A DNA stretch of 64,000 bases, from assembly GCA_028829895.1 (NCBI GenBank), contig CM054179.1:75612544-75676543 (forward strand), read 5' to 3'. Below the pieces are notes generated by a model, which was given only the letters and a program-made list of their open reading frames with translations, was not told where the DNA came from and made no database searches. This stretch comes from Sinotaia quadrata. Its lineage: Eukaryota > Mollusca > Gastropoda > Architaenioglossa > Viviparidae. The position numbers and the translations under genes were made by a program. Positions 49,216-60,598 of this stretch are shown one piece after another (the first letter of the stretch is position 1; every line of letters begins with the position of its first letter).

Positions 49216-49365
49216 CTGAAAGTTGTTCATGATATCAGTGGCTCGGATCCAGATATTGTATGTCTCACCATCTGCTAGCTGCTCATGGAAACATGTTTTC
49301 TGATCATGCAATGGCAATACATTGATTAACATCGACCTGTTGCCACCATCACGACTCCAGGACAA
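49216..49365 (-). CDS. Exon e7 of giant repeat protein
   Basis: A 150-nt, phase 0-0 exon. The acceptor is AATTTAATAG, starting LSWSRDGGNRSMLINVLPLH. The donor is GTAACC after IMNNFQ. It contains LADGETYNIWIRATDIMNNF, a clear copy of the D-G-x-x-Y-x-(V/I)-x-(V/I)-R-A strand that precedes the D-x-(T/S)-P-P motif, here supplied by e8. Confidence 0.85.
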
Positions 49366-51374
49366 CTATTAAATTTTGAAAAGAGCATATTCAATACTGA
49401 TGTCAATACATACTTTATTTGGCTCACAGTAAAGCAACCATATGGGGAGCTCCATTCAAAGACAACTCATTTTTATCACATTAGCAAAGAACAGCAATAA
49501 AGTAGAAATTCTAAAAAAAATAAGACTAAATCTGCCCTGCTAGCACATTTTACAAGAATGACAAATACAGATAATAACTTTATTAAAAGTTTATATATTA
49601 AAACACTACGATATAGCCAGAAAATATATAATTACTTGTACTGAATTAAACTTAAAGACCAAGTGAAATGGAATCTAGGTCAGACACAAAAAAAGAATAC
49701 ATCCATATGAAATGAGTAATTCCCATTCTTAGAATCAAGAGATTGGTATAAATGCATTTATTTTGGTATTGAAAGTCAATATTTATGAAAGAAATCAGAG
49801 CTGTGAGACTGACTTCTCACTATAGCAACATAACATGTGACATCATGCATATGGCCGCACAGGGGATAAACCAAAAATATTCATTTTGTTTACATTTCCC
49901 AAAGATCACAAATTATGAAAAAAGTAATTACAAAGCTGAAAAGAGAAAATCACAGAAAATTTATTGAAAATTTTACTAATGATTTTGGGTGATTTTATTT
50001 TTTTTTCATTGCAGACATGTAATTAATTTTTTATTATGTACATCTACTAAAATTAATTTAAATTCTCTTTCCACATTTGCACCTATATAATAAAGATAGA
50101 AAACAGTGTTCATGCAATAATTATAAACACTCTTGGTAAATTAATAATAAATATTGGTTGATAAGTGCCTAAAAACAGTCATACTAGTAATGAATTATTA
50201 AAATAGTTACTTCTTGCAGTTTTAACTTTATGTGTTTTTAACGTGATTATTAGTATGATTAATTAACTATGAATTAATCAACTGTTGTTTAACTACTTTG
50301 CAATATTTGATTTAATAAAAAAAAAATCTACTGACTAAGATGTTTTGTATATTAAATATATATTCACCAAACACCTATCATCTTTTAATCTGAATTTGTA
50401 TGAATGCATTTTATTACATCAGTGGTTGCTTGTGTGTTAATTGCATCATAATATTTTACTTTATACACTGTAGCATTACTTTTAACACTATTGATAGCAC
50501 AAATTTATATGACAAAGTTTCTTGAACAAGATAACCTTATTACTCAGCCAGTACCAAGACAAAAACTGAAGTCTTTATTTTCAACTTTAGTTGATAAATA
50601 TATTAGAATTTGTTCATTATTACTATGTATCTGCCAAAACTACTTATATACAAATGAACAGTTGAAGTAACTTGATCATAATTAAATATTTTACTTCACA
50701 GTTTATTGTTTCATAATATTTCATATTACTAGCAAAGTTATAGAATTTTGTTGCACTAATTATACCACCACTAGTAAGGTGGCAAAAACTGAGATTTTTT
50801 CCCCATAGAATTCTAGCCATTTTTTCTTGTAACTGTACTTGATTGTTACTTTAGATCAAGTATAAACAATATACTAATAATTGTAATAGTAAGAAAAAAT
50901 GCATATATTTAAGTTTAATAAGACTGTTCAACTATTAAATTAATATAACATTGGCTATTAATTGTTAAATTTAAAAGCTTTTGATTTACAGTACTGAATA
51001 AATAAATAAAACAGTACATAAAAAAAATACACACGCTTAGCACTTATACAGACATTTATGCACAAACATGCAAATATATATAAAGAAATATAAAAGAAAC
51101 TATTCTATTAGTAGGTAAAGTAATTAAAAATTCCCCACTCATGATATAACTTCTGCTTGCTTTTACCCCAAGGGCTTGGGATTGTGTATCTTAGTAATGG
51201 AGCAAATCTTGTTCACAAAGCACTGATTCCATTTCACTTGGTCTTTTAAAAAAATGTGTAATTTAATTAACTCTTAGAGTCAAAATCATATCTGTACAAA
51301 GGAATATATTACACTGAGTGAACTAAATTTATGTGATCATCTTCATCATTAATACATATGTTCCAAAGTCATAC
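49366..51374. other. Intron between e7 and e6
   Basis: A 2-kb AT-rich intron. Nothing recognisable seen. Confidence 0.6.
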
Positions 51375-51582
51375 CTCAAACTTGACCACTCCATGAACAT
51401 TGTCTGTGCCATGCACTGGCAATAAGCCAGAAATCTGGTCATAATGTCCAGAAATATTACGACTATAATCAACACTAACAGGCAACAGGAAGTTGTTGAC
51501 ATACATTCCAGAGTTGTAAAATCGGTCTTGCCAATCAATGCACATGTTCCTGTTGATATCTGTTTGCCATAGAAATGTAGAT
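51375..51582 (-). CDS. Exon e6 of giant repeat protein
   Basis: The acceptor is TTACTTTCAG, with one leading base (phase 2), then STFLWQTDINRNMCIDWQDR. The donor is GTATGA in phase 0 after HGVVKFE. About 69 residues, with two tryptophans, a single cysteine and one N-I-S sequon. It is a less conserved part of the module array. Another frame of the same stretch is also open, but only this one fits both neighbouring exons. Confidence 0.8.
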
Positions 51583-52887
51583 CTGAAAGTAAGAGATCAC
51601 ACACATTAAATTTTCTTATATATTTCTGAAATAAATTATAGCATTAGCAGTTGATGTAAGAATACTATTATATCATACATCAAGTGATCAGAAAGAGTAA
51701 ATTATAATAATAGCAAAATAAAATCAATGAACAATTTAAAAATAAAATATTGGCAACTTCTGAATTACAATCGATTGACCACATGACTCTCCCCAAAAAT
51801 TTATGATGCAGTATAATGGTCACTGAAACCCTTCATTTTACATTGTCAATTCACATCTACAACAACATTGGATGCAGGTTGCACCTATCTTACATCTTTG
51901 TCACATCATTTTTAATTTCATTTATTTACTGAACAAGTACATTGCAGTTATGTTGTTCTTATGCAGAGGTGTAAGTGTTTGTTGCCAAACATATGTACAA
52001 CTTCTTTGTATTAAAACAAGGGTCTTGAGTTAACTGCTAACAAGTTTTGCTTCAAATTATTCTAATTCTAATTATTCTAAAGCCAATTATGAATGCTTGT
52101 ACATGGGGTGGAATATTTTCTAATAAAAGTCTTGAATCTAAATCCATGGCGTTTATCTTTTATGAAGTGTAAGCCATTAAAGGATGTCATTCCCTCCCAC
52201 AACTCTACCCTTAACAACTTTAAACTAATCTTTCTCTTATGACAAGAAGATTATATTATATTCTGAACATTTGTTTGGACATTTGCTAAAGTCTGATTTT
52301 CTAAAGTAAATTATCTTTTATAAATAGGTAAAGAATGTAAAATGATTATAATTAATGAAATGCTTGAGTGGCATGGCTGTAAAAAAAAATCTGCTTTACT
52401 CACAATGAGAAAAAAAATATTGCTTAAATGATCAGTTAATTTTCATTCTATCTTCTCAGTAGTTGAGTGATGTTAAATTGGTTTAAAATAATTTATTCAT
52501 ACTTGACAAGCACTTACAACTTTATAAGCTGATAATGAATTTATTAGAAAATGCATCCAGTGTGATTATGCCGATATACATTTCTTTTTGGAAATATGCA
52601 GTTTATAAAAAGTACCAACAGTATTATAATGTATACTTTAAAGGTTTTAAATGGTTATTTGGTGATTTATTTATATATTGAACATTTATTTTGGTAATAA
52701 ATGTTTGAAAGGTGATTATTAGTCTTGTATTTAGTTATCTTCTATAATTGTACTTTGTTTATTAGTAAGGTTTTGGTCTTAAAAGACCTTGACTTTTATA
52801 CCACTCCAGGAAAAAATTTAATCATAGAAGCAGGTGTCGCCTGTATTGATTAAACAAACTTTTCTGCATACTGATTATTAATAATAC
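51583..52887. other. Intron between e6 and e5
   Basis: A 1.3-kb AT-rich intron. Nothing recognisable seen. Confidence 0.6.
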
Positions 52888-53117
52888 CTAGGATCTGCTG
52901 TGGTAACTTTAAGAGATTTACTGCCTAACAGTTTCACACTGGAAGAGTTATCAAACATAACAAGGCGGCGGGCATATTGGACGTTCCCAGCATAGTCATG
53001 AACCTCCAACAGAATTGCGTACAGATGTGGATTTTCATCAGGTAAGGTCATAGTGATGTTGTAGACATTGTCTCGAGTAGCATTCCACTCTTTGGAACAT
53101 TTTGGTATAGCACCATC
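52888..53117 (-). CDS. Exon e5 of giant repeat protein
   Basis: The acceptor is AACATTACAG, phase 0, starting DGAIPKCSKEWNATRDNVYN. The donor is GTATTA in phase 2 after TTADP. It encodes 76 residues with N-A-T, N-I-T and N-S-S sequons and the strand LYAILLEVHDYAGNVQYA, which is the module's Y-x-x-x-V-x-A-x-N-x-x-G strand, followed by an RRLVMFDNS degenerate D-x-(T/S)-P-P position. It joins e6 by recreating an arginine. Confidence 0.85.
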
Positions 53118-53603
53118 CTGTAATGTTTACATGTCATACTGTTAACACACTATTAAGTATAAAGATACACTATACATATTTTTTCAAACAATATTTTTAG
53201 TATTAATTGTCTCACAGACTGAGATCCAAATCTGTGAGAATTAATACCAGAAAGTACAAAATACATTTTTTAAATGCAAACACAAATATTTGTCTTTAAA
53301 TCCTAATTCTGATGTCTGTTGGGTTATTCTGAACACTTAATGCCATGGTGTTAGGTTTAATTGCAGTCAGCTAACATTATGACATGAGGTTTATGTTAAT
53401 AAAGTTTACATTAAGATGAAGCTAACTAAAAACAGATTTTTTAAAAGTAATTTTAGTATAGAAATGAAGTACAGTTTGACAGGATTATTTTTACTACTTT
53501 TACACATAGATACTTTTAAATTTACAACATAAGCCTTGAAGTAAAAAAGTCATCATGGCTAATTTTTGTTTTGAAAAAAACAGAAAAATTCATTTATATA
53601 ACT

Positions 53604-54593
53604 CAGGGGTGCACAAACTTTTTAGGCCAGGGGCCACATTTCCAATTGATAGTGCATGGAGGGCCGCAAGTCAGATTGCACATGGATGGCTCAGTACAAA
53701 AAGAACAACACAAATATTGAAATAATGTCTTTACATTCGTTTTTGCCTTATTAACCTAGATTTAGTGTTTATTTGTGAGAAGGGTGAGCCTGAATGTTGT
53801 TAACAACTTTGTCAATATTTGGTTCGAGTTTTGTAGTCGCCAGCCTCAAAATCGAACAGAGATTGTTGTCGGGTCAAATTCGATCTCAGCTTGTTCTTGT
53901 TCATTTTCACTACTGAAAACGTTTGTTCACACAAGTATGTGCTGCCGAATTCTGACAACAACTTGCAAGCCAAGTCCTTGACACTTCTGTATGTGCTGGA
54001 GCTGAGACTTCCCTAAAATGTTAAAATGTTGTTCTGCTGAAATGATGACTTCAGGTGAACATTGAAGATCAATAACCTCCAGTTGACAGTGATCAGGCAT
54101 GGACTCTACATATTTACAAAGGGCAGTGTTTAAAAACAACTTCACTTTACCCTGGAAACATGTAATTAATTCACTACATTCCAACCAGACATCCACTGAC
54201 TGACTGCACCTTCCTTCCCCCCCGCGTCACCTCACCCCATCCCCAGACGGAACTTTGGCTGGCTGGCTGCCTGCTTGGGTCTAGATGACGACGCTCTTTC
54301 TAATGGTATTTGATGTCACCATACATCAAAGATGGCAGACTACTACTATACCCCTTTGATCAGCTGAAGTGAACAATGTGCCCAATACACAGAGCTCTCA
54401 CCTCAATACCGTATCCAGAGTTTGTTTTCAACACAGCACAAGATGCGTGCACGGGAAAGCAGGCCAATGTTCTACTCCCTTGTTCAGATTAAAGCTCCTT
54501 GCATAATGGTAACATCCTAAAGTCTTCTGGGGGCTGCAAAGGGCCCTGTTGGGGGCCGCATGCGGCCCGCGGGCCGCGGTTTGTGCACCCCTG
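53604..54593 (-). mobile_element. hAT element (990 bp) with perfect 8-bp target duplications
   Basis: Termini CAGGGGTGCACAAAC and GTTTGTGCACCCCTG are exact inverted repeats. Both sides are flanked by ATATAACT (53596-53603 and 54594-54601), the 8-bp duplication expected of hAT. On the minus strand about 53770-53970 encodes LLSEFGSTYLCEQTFSVVKM, then NKNKLRSNLTRQQSL and a stop. This is the C-terminal hAT dimerisation region (S-E-x-x-x-S-x-x-x-C-E-x-x-F-S) of ZBED-like transposases. The rest of the transposase is missing or out of frame, so the copy is non-autonomous. Much higher GC and CpG than the surroundings. Confidence 0.9.
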
Positions 54594-54672
54594 ATATAAC
54601 TGCTTTCTGGTTCATTAGAAAATGTTTCCAAAGCGCTTAAGTAGATGGTAAAAAGTAGAAAATAGAAACAGA

Positions 54673-55133
54673 ACAATGAAACAATACTTTTGTGTGAGAA
54701 TATTCCTGTGAGCATGAAACAATACTTTTATGTGAGAATATTCCTGTGAGCATGAAACAATACTTTTATATGAGAATATTCCTGAGCATGAAACAATACT
54801 TTTATATGAGAATATTCCTGTGAGCATGAAACAATACTTTTATGAGAATATTCCTGTGAGCATGAAACAATACTTTTATATGAGAATATTCCTGTGAGCA
54901 TGAAACAGTACTTTTATGAGAATATTCCTGTGAGCATGAAACAATACTTTTATGTGAGAATATTCCTGTGAGCATGAAACAATACTTTTATATGAGAATA
55001 TTCCTGTGAGCATGAAACAATACTTTTATGTGAGAATATTCCTGTGAGCATGAAACAATACTTTTATGTGAGAATATTCCTGTGAGCATGAAAAAATACT
55101 TTTATGTGAGAATATTCCTGTGAGCATGAAACA
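54673..55133. repeat. About 38-bp minisatellite, about 12 copies
   Basis: Units of GTGAGAATATTCCTGTGAGC plus ATGAAACAATACTTTTAT, with length variants (ATATGAG, ATGTGAG, ATGAG). It begins about 80 bp after the hAT element. Confidence 0.94.
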
Positions 55134-55242
55134 AATACCTGGCTAATAAAAACCTTTGTTTTGAAAAACAATCATGTAACCATAATTTCTGTTAGTAATA
55201 TTATTGACTAAAACAACAATGATTATAGATGAAGAGATTGTG

Positions 55243-55286
<44 letters not shown>

Positions 55287-55395
55287 TGCGTGCGTGTGCG
55301 CGCATGTGTGTGTGTGCGTGCGTATGCATGTGTGTGTGTGCGTGCGCGCGCGTGCATGTGTGTGCGTGCGTGCGTTTGCATACGTGTCTGCACTA
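55243..55395. repeat. Complex TG/CG microsatellite
   Basis: A (TG)n run grading into TGCG, CGCG and TGCA interruptions. It gives false cysteine/valine and histidine/threonine open frames on both strands. Confidence 0.95.
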
Positions 55396-55670
55396 GTGCT
55401 TGTCTGGGATTAAGTATATGCATTTCTTTTTTTAAGTACTTTTTATATTTAAAAAAAGTTACTATGTTTTAAAAATATCAATATTTTCTATTTTATGTGT
55501 ATACCTAATATTTTGGGGAGACCATTATCCTTAAGATTTATAACCAGATTAATTACTATGGGGTGTGTACTCTAGTATGGAATGATATGGAATGAAAAGG
55601 GGTTCATCTATATATAAATGTATTACCTGTATGAAGATGGCATTCTTAAAATTAACAAATGATATCTTAC

Positions 55671-55995
55671 CTCAACTTTTAGTGGATTTACACCAGTTAA
55701 CACACGATGAACATCTAGTTTGTATTTTTCAATTTGTGATGCAGAGAATGATCCTCCCTCTGGGACTGGGTCCAGCCATCCCTCAACAAGCACCTCAATT
55801 GATGAGGATTGTGTAATACGGCTTGATAGTTTCAGTGGCTCAGTGTTAGACCCATCATCAGAATAGTGAATGGGTTTCACATCATCATACAGAAAGCACA
55901 CCTTCTTCTCTCTGGAGACTTGCTCAAAAATAATCTGCTCTTGGAGATTTTCAGCATAATAACCCCCTGAAAATGCTTCCATCTCTGCGCACAGG
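55671..55995 (-). CDS. Exon e4 of giant repeat protein
   Basis: The acceptor is TTTTACTAG, with one base of a split codon, then LCAEMEAFSGGYYAENLQEQ. The donor GTAAGA is in phase 0 after NPLKVE. About 108 residues, including a cysteine (KVCFLYDDVKP), W-L-D-P-V-P-E-G-G in place of the W-x-G-F-x-D motif, and IEKYKLDVHRV in place of the Y-x-x-x-IG strand. The polypyrimidine region before the acceptor holds a 21-bp sequence duplicated in tandem (about 56004-56045). Confidence 0.85.
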
Positions 55996-56003
55996 CTAGT
56001 AAA

Positions 56004-56045
56004 AGAAAAATCCAAGCATGAAACAGAAAAATCCAAGCATGAAAC
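56004..56045. repeat. 21-bp tandem duplication beside the e4 acceptor
   Basis: AGAAAAATCCAAGCATGAAAC occurs twice in a row, on the minus strand placing a second TTGGATTTTTCTGTTTCATG-type pyrimidine tract just upstream of the e4 acceptor at 55996-55997. Confidence 0.88.
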
Positions 56046-56565
56046 ACAGTCAAACAGACAAGTAATACAAAAGTAGACTTACTGCTCAGAACACATACTT
56101 CTTTAATGTTATTGAGCACATTTTACAAAATGTGCACTACTAGAAGTAAGTAGTCTCATACTTTTTTTCACCCTTAACACAGTATAAATTTTTTATGTCC
56201 AAAACATGTATCTTGATGAAAGGAGATTGTGTAAATAATAATTATAATGATATCTATAATACTTTCTGAGATATCTTTCATTTACTCTCTACATTTATGA
56301 TCAGTGGTTTACAGATCTAACAAAAGTGATTTATCTGTTCTCAGTACAAGTAAAATATATATATATAAAAAAAAAAAACACTGAAAAGTAGTGTAACATT
56401 TCTATTAATGAAAACAAAATAGAAAAACAGACAATGGAAAATGAATATTTCTGTTGATTATAAATGCAAAAGAAAACTTTATTTCATTTTATAAAATTCC
56501 TCAAAACAGCAATAGTGAACAAAATACACCTGAATAATAATAATAATAATAATAATGATAATAAA

Positions 56566-56735
56566 CCACAGACTCACTCCACTACTCAAAGCAGCGCTCC
56601 TCGGAGGTGCCCACATCCTCCGTAAAACCTTGGATCTCCCAGAATCTTGGTAAGATTCCGAGACTTTGATCACAACCGACAGTCAAAAACAGAAATCGAG
56701 GAATGAGGCCGAATAATAATAATAATAAAACCATC
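56566..56735 (+). mobile_element. LINE (non-LTR retrotransposon) 3' end, copy 1
   Basis: The plus strand reads PLLKAALLGGAHILRKTLDL, then PESW and a TAA stop, followed by about 75 bp of 3' UTR and an (AAT)n tail. The A-L-L-G-x-A-x-I-L-R-(K/R)-x-L motif is the familiar C-terminal end of many invertebrate LINE reverse-transcriptase proteins. Only the last part is present, as expected of 5'-truncated insertions. It is flanked upstream by another AAT run (56535-56565). Confidence 0.7.
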
Positions 56736-56974
56736 AGTACCACATGGAAGAAAAGAATAGAAAAGAAAATAGAGTGAACTAAGAAGAGAAATAAGTCAAA
56801 TGACAGCAGCAATCTTAATTGTTTATATATTTTACTTTAATGTATATTTTCTTGTTACAAGGAAACTGCAAAAAAGTAAACTGTCATATTTCTAAAAAAC
56901 TATGCATCACCAAGGAGCCATGGGAACATAACATCTGAGTTGGAATGTTTCCTGAATAAACTCCATGGAAACCA

Positions 56975-57121
56975 CAAACCTGCTGAACTACACATCCTCC
57001 ATAAAACCTTGGATCTATCAAAATCTTGGTAAGATTCCAAAACCTTGATTCACAACCGACAGTTGAAAGAAGTCATGGGAAAAGGTTGAACAATATTAAT
57101 AATAATAGTAGTAGTAGTAAT
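56975..57121 (+). mobile_element. LINE 3' end, copy 2
   Basis: A second, more decayed copy of the same 3' end: CACATCCTCCATAAAACCTT, then AAAATCTTGGTAAGATTCC, CACAACCGACAGTTGAAAG and an AAT/AGT tail. Differences from copy 1 include small indels that break the reading frame upstream of the shared stop. Confidence 0.7.
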
Positions 57122-57780
57122 ACATTGCTTTTTTGAGGCAGTTCAGTTCACAGTGGATAAACATGGATACACAGACAGAAATAAAATCCAACAAAAACAC
57201 AAGCCAAACGCCAACATTCACTACCGAGCAACAACTAAGGAAATCATCACCAACGAAACAAGCACAAAGACTACAAAGAAAAAATGATGAAGGCCATCCA
57301 AATGGGTACGAGAACAACAGAGACAGACATCTGCCAGCAACAATACAGAACAGCAGGCCTAACATCAACTGAACTCACAGCCCAGACTGCCACCCACAGA
57401 CTTTTTATGGTGGTATTATACTACATACGAAAGACATTACTCGCCAGTACAACAAAACCGCCAACACAAACAACTGATGGTGGCCACATCCAAACACAGC
57501 AACATGGAACACCACTACCCTCTTTGAATACAAGTGAAAGGAGGAAGTCCCTACAGGAAACCTACAAAAACTGAGAACATTAGCAGATGAAAGGTTTTCA
57601 CGCAATTCCTGGGGCAAAGAAGTCAAATTAAAGAAGAAGAAGGTGTTTGAGCATGTTTGAAACAGCAGTGCTCTACATGAGTTGAATAAAGAATGTAAGA
57701 AACTGATAGAAGTGTTCCTGCATCCTCTTTCACTGTTGCTGCCCGTTGGTGTGAAAGATTTGAACCCACCCCATAACATG
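57122..57780. other. A/C-rich stretch with open frames, probable transposon fragment
   Basis: Composition differs sharply from the host intron: rich in A and C, with runs such as CAACAAAGCACAAAGACTAC. Plus-strand frames of 79 and 96 residues overlap, and the minus strand is also open. I find no motif I can name. The position directly after a LINE tail suggests an inserted mobile-element fragment. Confidence 0.35.
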
Positions 57781-58712
57781 ATTTTTAATTGTGGGCCTCA
57801 TTAATTAATGCTTCATCTGTTTTAAGCATGGTATTTCATTTATTATAAGAAGTAATTTGTTTCTGTTGTTAATTGCATGCATAAATATTAAAAGAATAAT
57901 CTTTAATAAATGTGAATTTTAATATCAACATAGCTTTTGTATTTAAAAAAATATTTTAGCTTCTAATTTTGTGTATGTTATTCCAAATGATCAAACTCTT
58001 ACAGTGGTTATTTGAAACAAACAATACTAGAAAATATATGAGTTCACAATGTTCTCTCCTCTTTTAATGAGCCAATCAGATTTTAGATTTGAAAGTACAC
58101 ATAGGTCAAACAAACAAAAAATTAAAATGGTAACTGAAAATACAAATTTTGACTTTTCTGCTGTGATACTCCCAATGATCAACTTTTGAAGCAACCCTTG
58201 ACATTTTCATTAAAGTTTGTGGATGCAATAATAGAGTTCAGATTAAAGAAACAAAAAGCATTTTTAAAGAAGTGTAATTGGTTTTTATTTTAAAATTAAA
58301 ATGGTTAATTCAAGTTAAATTTGAAGATACACTTTCAGTAAATTTGAGCAAATTTGTGTGCTTGAATGCATTTTACCTTATAGAAAAGAATGTGGGACCG
58401 ATTACTAGTTTGAGTGTAAAACTGATGAATTACATGTATAAACTCATTTAACATTTTATTAAAGGTGCAATTAGTGAGAATGGTTCTGATGAGTTATGCA
58501 ATAAAATACTTTCAAATATATCAAGATGTACAACAATTTTGTTCTTAACTACAAACACTCATTTTATTTTTCAAGCATAATATTTATTATATTTGTTTTA
58601 TCAAAATCATTTAATTTATTATCATCATTTTAATTTATAAAACAACTTTTCGGAATACATCTTTTGAATTAATACTCAATTAACTTTTTTTTAAAATTGC
58701 ACAGTTTAGTAC

Positions 58713-58764
58713 CTGCAGATCCAGACAGGGATATAATTTGTTGTGGTCTTTTGAACAAACCCTC
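58713..58764 (-). CDS. Small exon e3 (52 nt) of giant repeat protein
   Basis: A 52-nt exon between a TTTCTTTTAG acceptor and a GTACTA donor. In the frame that joins e4 it reads GFVQKTTTNYIPVWIC and ends phase 2; e4 starts with the one matching base (making SLCAEM). It is too short to recognise by itself. Support comes from good splice borders, an exact phase match on the e4 side and its place in the chain. Its 5' junction with e2 is the only weak link in the model. Confidence 0.55.
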
Positions 58765-58862
58765 CTAAAAGAAAAACCAACCCAGACTGATTATCAATTT
58801 AGTGAACATTTCATGAAGCTACAGGATTACAATTGTATTCAAGAAATCGACATACCTTTCAC

Positions 58863-59012
58863 CATCAACTAGATTAAGTCCATAGAGAGTTAGGTTAAAG
58901 ATCCCAGTGCAATCCAATGGTTGACCTCCTATTACAGGATTGGTAGAATCAGACTTTTCCTGACAAAATGGCTTATTATTTAAGATTTGTTCAGCAAGCA
59001 AATATGTGGTGC
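58863..59012 (-). CDS. Exon e2 of giant repeat protein (3' border uncertain)
   Basis: The acceptor is TTTGTCACAG. The only open frame reads TTYLLAEQILNNKPFCQEKS and ends in YGLNLVDG. Two donors compete. GTATGT (exon starting at 58856) is the stronger match but leaves phase 2, which does not fit e3. GTGAAA (exon starting at 58863) is weaker but leaves phase 1 and keeps the downstream frame open. I chose the second. The L-x-L-x-D-G motif is typical of the strand before Y-x-V-x-A-x-N in this kind of module. One N-L-T sequon is present. Confidence 0.6.
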
Positions 59013-60598
59013 CTGTGACAAAAATAATCAATAATTAAATAATTACTGCAAAGGAAAGGTAACATATTCACCTCATTAACAAGGAAATGTACACAAATAT
59101 GTTCACATATACTTACACATACTTTGATGTCAAATTGTACAGGGTACCAGTAGCTTGTACATTTTCTATATGTTTTTTGTCACTGTATGACTGTACAACT
59201 GTTCTGTATGATTTTTCTTTTAAATTTACATTTTTGTTTTAATGTATATATTTTTTAATTAAAAGAATGTAAATCCCATGTATCTTTCACATATATTTGT
59301 TTAAATGAGAATTAAACAAGATCAGGGTTGCTTAAAAACATCAAACCATACTTAAAGCCCACCCTTTCAATTGTCTGATAATATTACAAGAGTTTCACTT
59401 CATTACTCCTTTGTGAAAATATTAATGATTATTTTATTCTGTACTCTGCCACTCTTTTGGATTATTACTATTCAGTAGTATTATTGACTAAAAGTAATTA
59501 CCTGCATAGTGTGGCAGAGTAAATTTGCCTATCCCTATTTCTAAACTTAATTGTTGTATAAATTGTTAAATTGTCAAAGTGACCCAACCTTGGGCACTCT
59601 TTATGATGGTAATTTTGTAAGTGTCAATGTTGGAAGTAAACAACCTAAGTTGAGAATATGCTAGAAACTGCTAATGCAATGCAAACTAGCTCAACTAGAT
59701 GGGTAGTTTTATTATCTATGATTAAAATTTATGAGAATGAGGCCAGCCAATGGCATGAGATTCAAAAGTTTATCTGCTGTAGAAAATTCAATTGTCTGAT
59801 CACTTGAATTTGGCCTGGCAAAGAAGTTAGGTCATGAAAGGTGGCCAATAGTTTAATACTAAGTTTACTGACTGGTTGAGAGAGAATGGGCTTATAAATA
59901 TTTCTTGCATTTTTGCTATTGAAGTATTATACATGTGATTTATGTAGAGATGTATCATGTGAGTAGACTATTATTTCTACAAATGTTTAACTAAGATACT
60001 CGTATATAGTATGCTAAACACTTGACATTGTTCCTGATGAACCTGTTCATAAATATTATGTTACATTTATTATGCTTTGTGCATGTTTCAGGCTAATTAA
60101 TACCATTGCAGGAAACTGATACTGGAATGTAAGAAAGGATGGAGTTATAAAGTGATAACTGGAAACCTGGAAACTTAGTGTTTGTTCCCTGATTATATTT
60201 TTACAGGGACAAGCAGCATTTCATTGTGTGATATTAATCTTCTGGTTTACTGATTGTAAGCTGTTATGACTGGGTTAGATGAGGGAATCATCTGTCACAA
60301 TGAGTGTAAGTGTAAAGGAATACACTACACTCCTTTGATGTATGGTGGCAATGCATGCTGACCACATCAAGCAATTCTTGTGCAAGAAAATTACTGGAAA
60401 TTGCTGTTTGTTATTTTGCTAGAGAAAGTTGGTACAGAAGAAAACATGCCAAGGTTGGCTTTGAGGAAATAATGGCAGATCTGTGTTTATGGCATGAAGA
60501 AAGAAAACATAATGTCAAGTAATCGTTTTTCATTGTTTTTGTTATATGTACATTTGATTGTTGATTTTAAAAATTGTTAAATGTATTGACCTTATTTA

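Larger units (their letters stand above)
53118..55670. other. Intron between e5 and e4
   Basis: A 2.55-kb intron composed largely of a hAT element (53604-54593), a 38-bp minisatellite and a complex TG microsatellite. Confidence 0.7.
55996..58712. other. Intron between e4 and e3
   Basis: A 2.7-kb intron with two LINE 3' ends (56.57-57.12 kb), AAT microsatellites and an A/C-rich stretch of unclear origin (57.12-57.78 kb). Confidence 0.65.

Noticed and set aside
51329..51604. 91-residue minus-strand frame over e6
   Set aside because: A different frame from the one required by e5 and e7; the e6 frame is supported by both junctions.
55204..55472. Cysteine-rich and histidine/threonine-rich frames
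   Set aside because: Translation of a TG/CA microsatellite.
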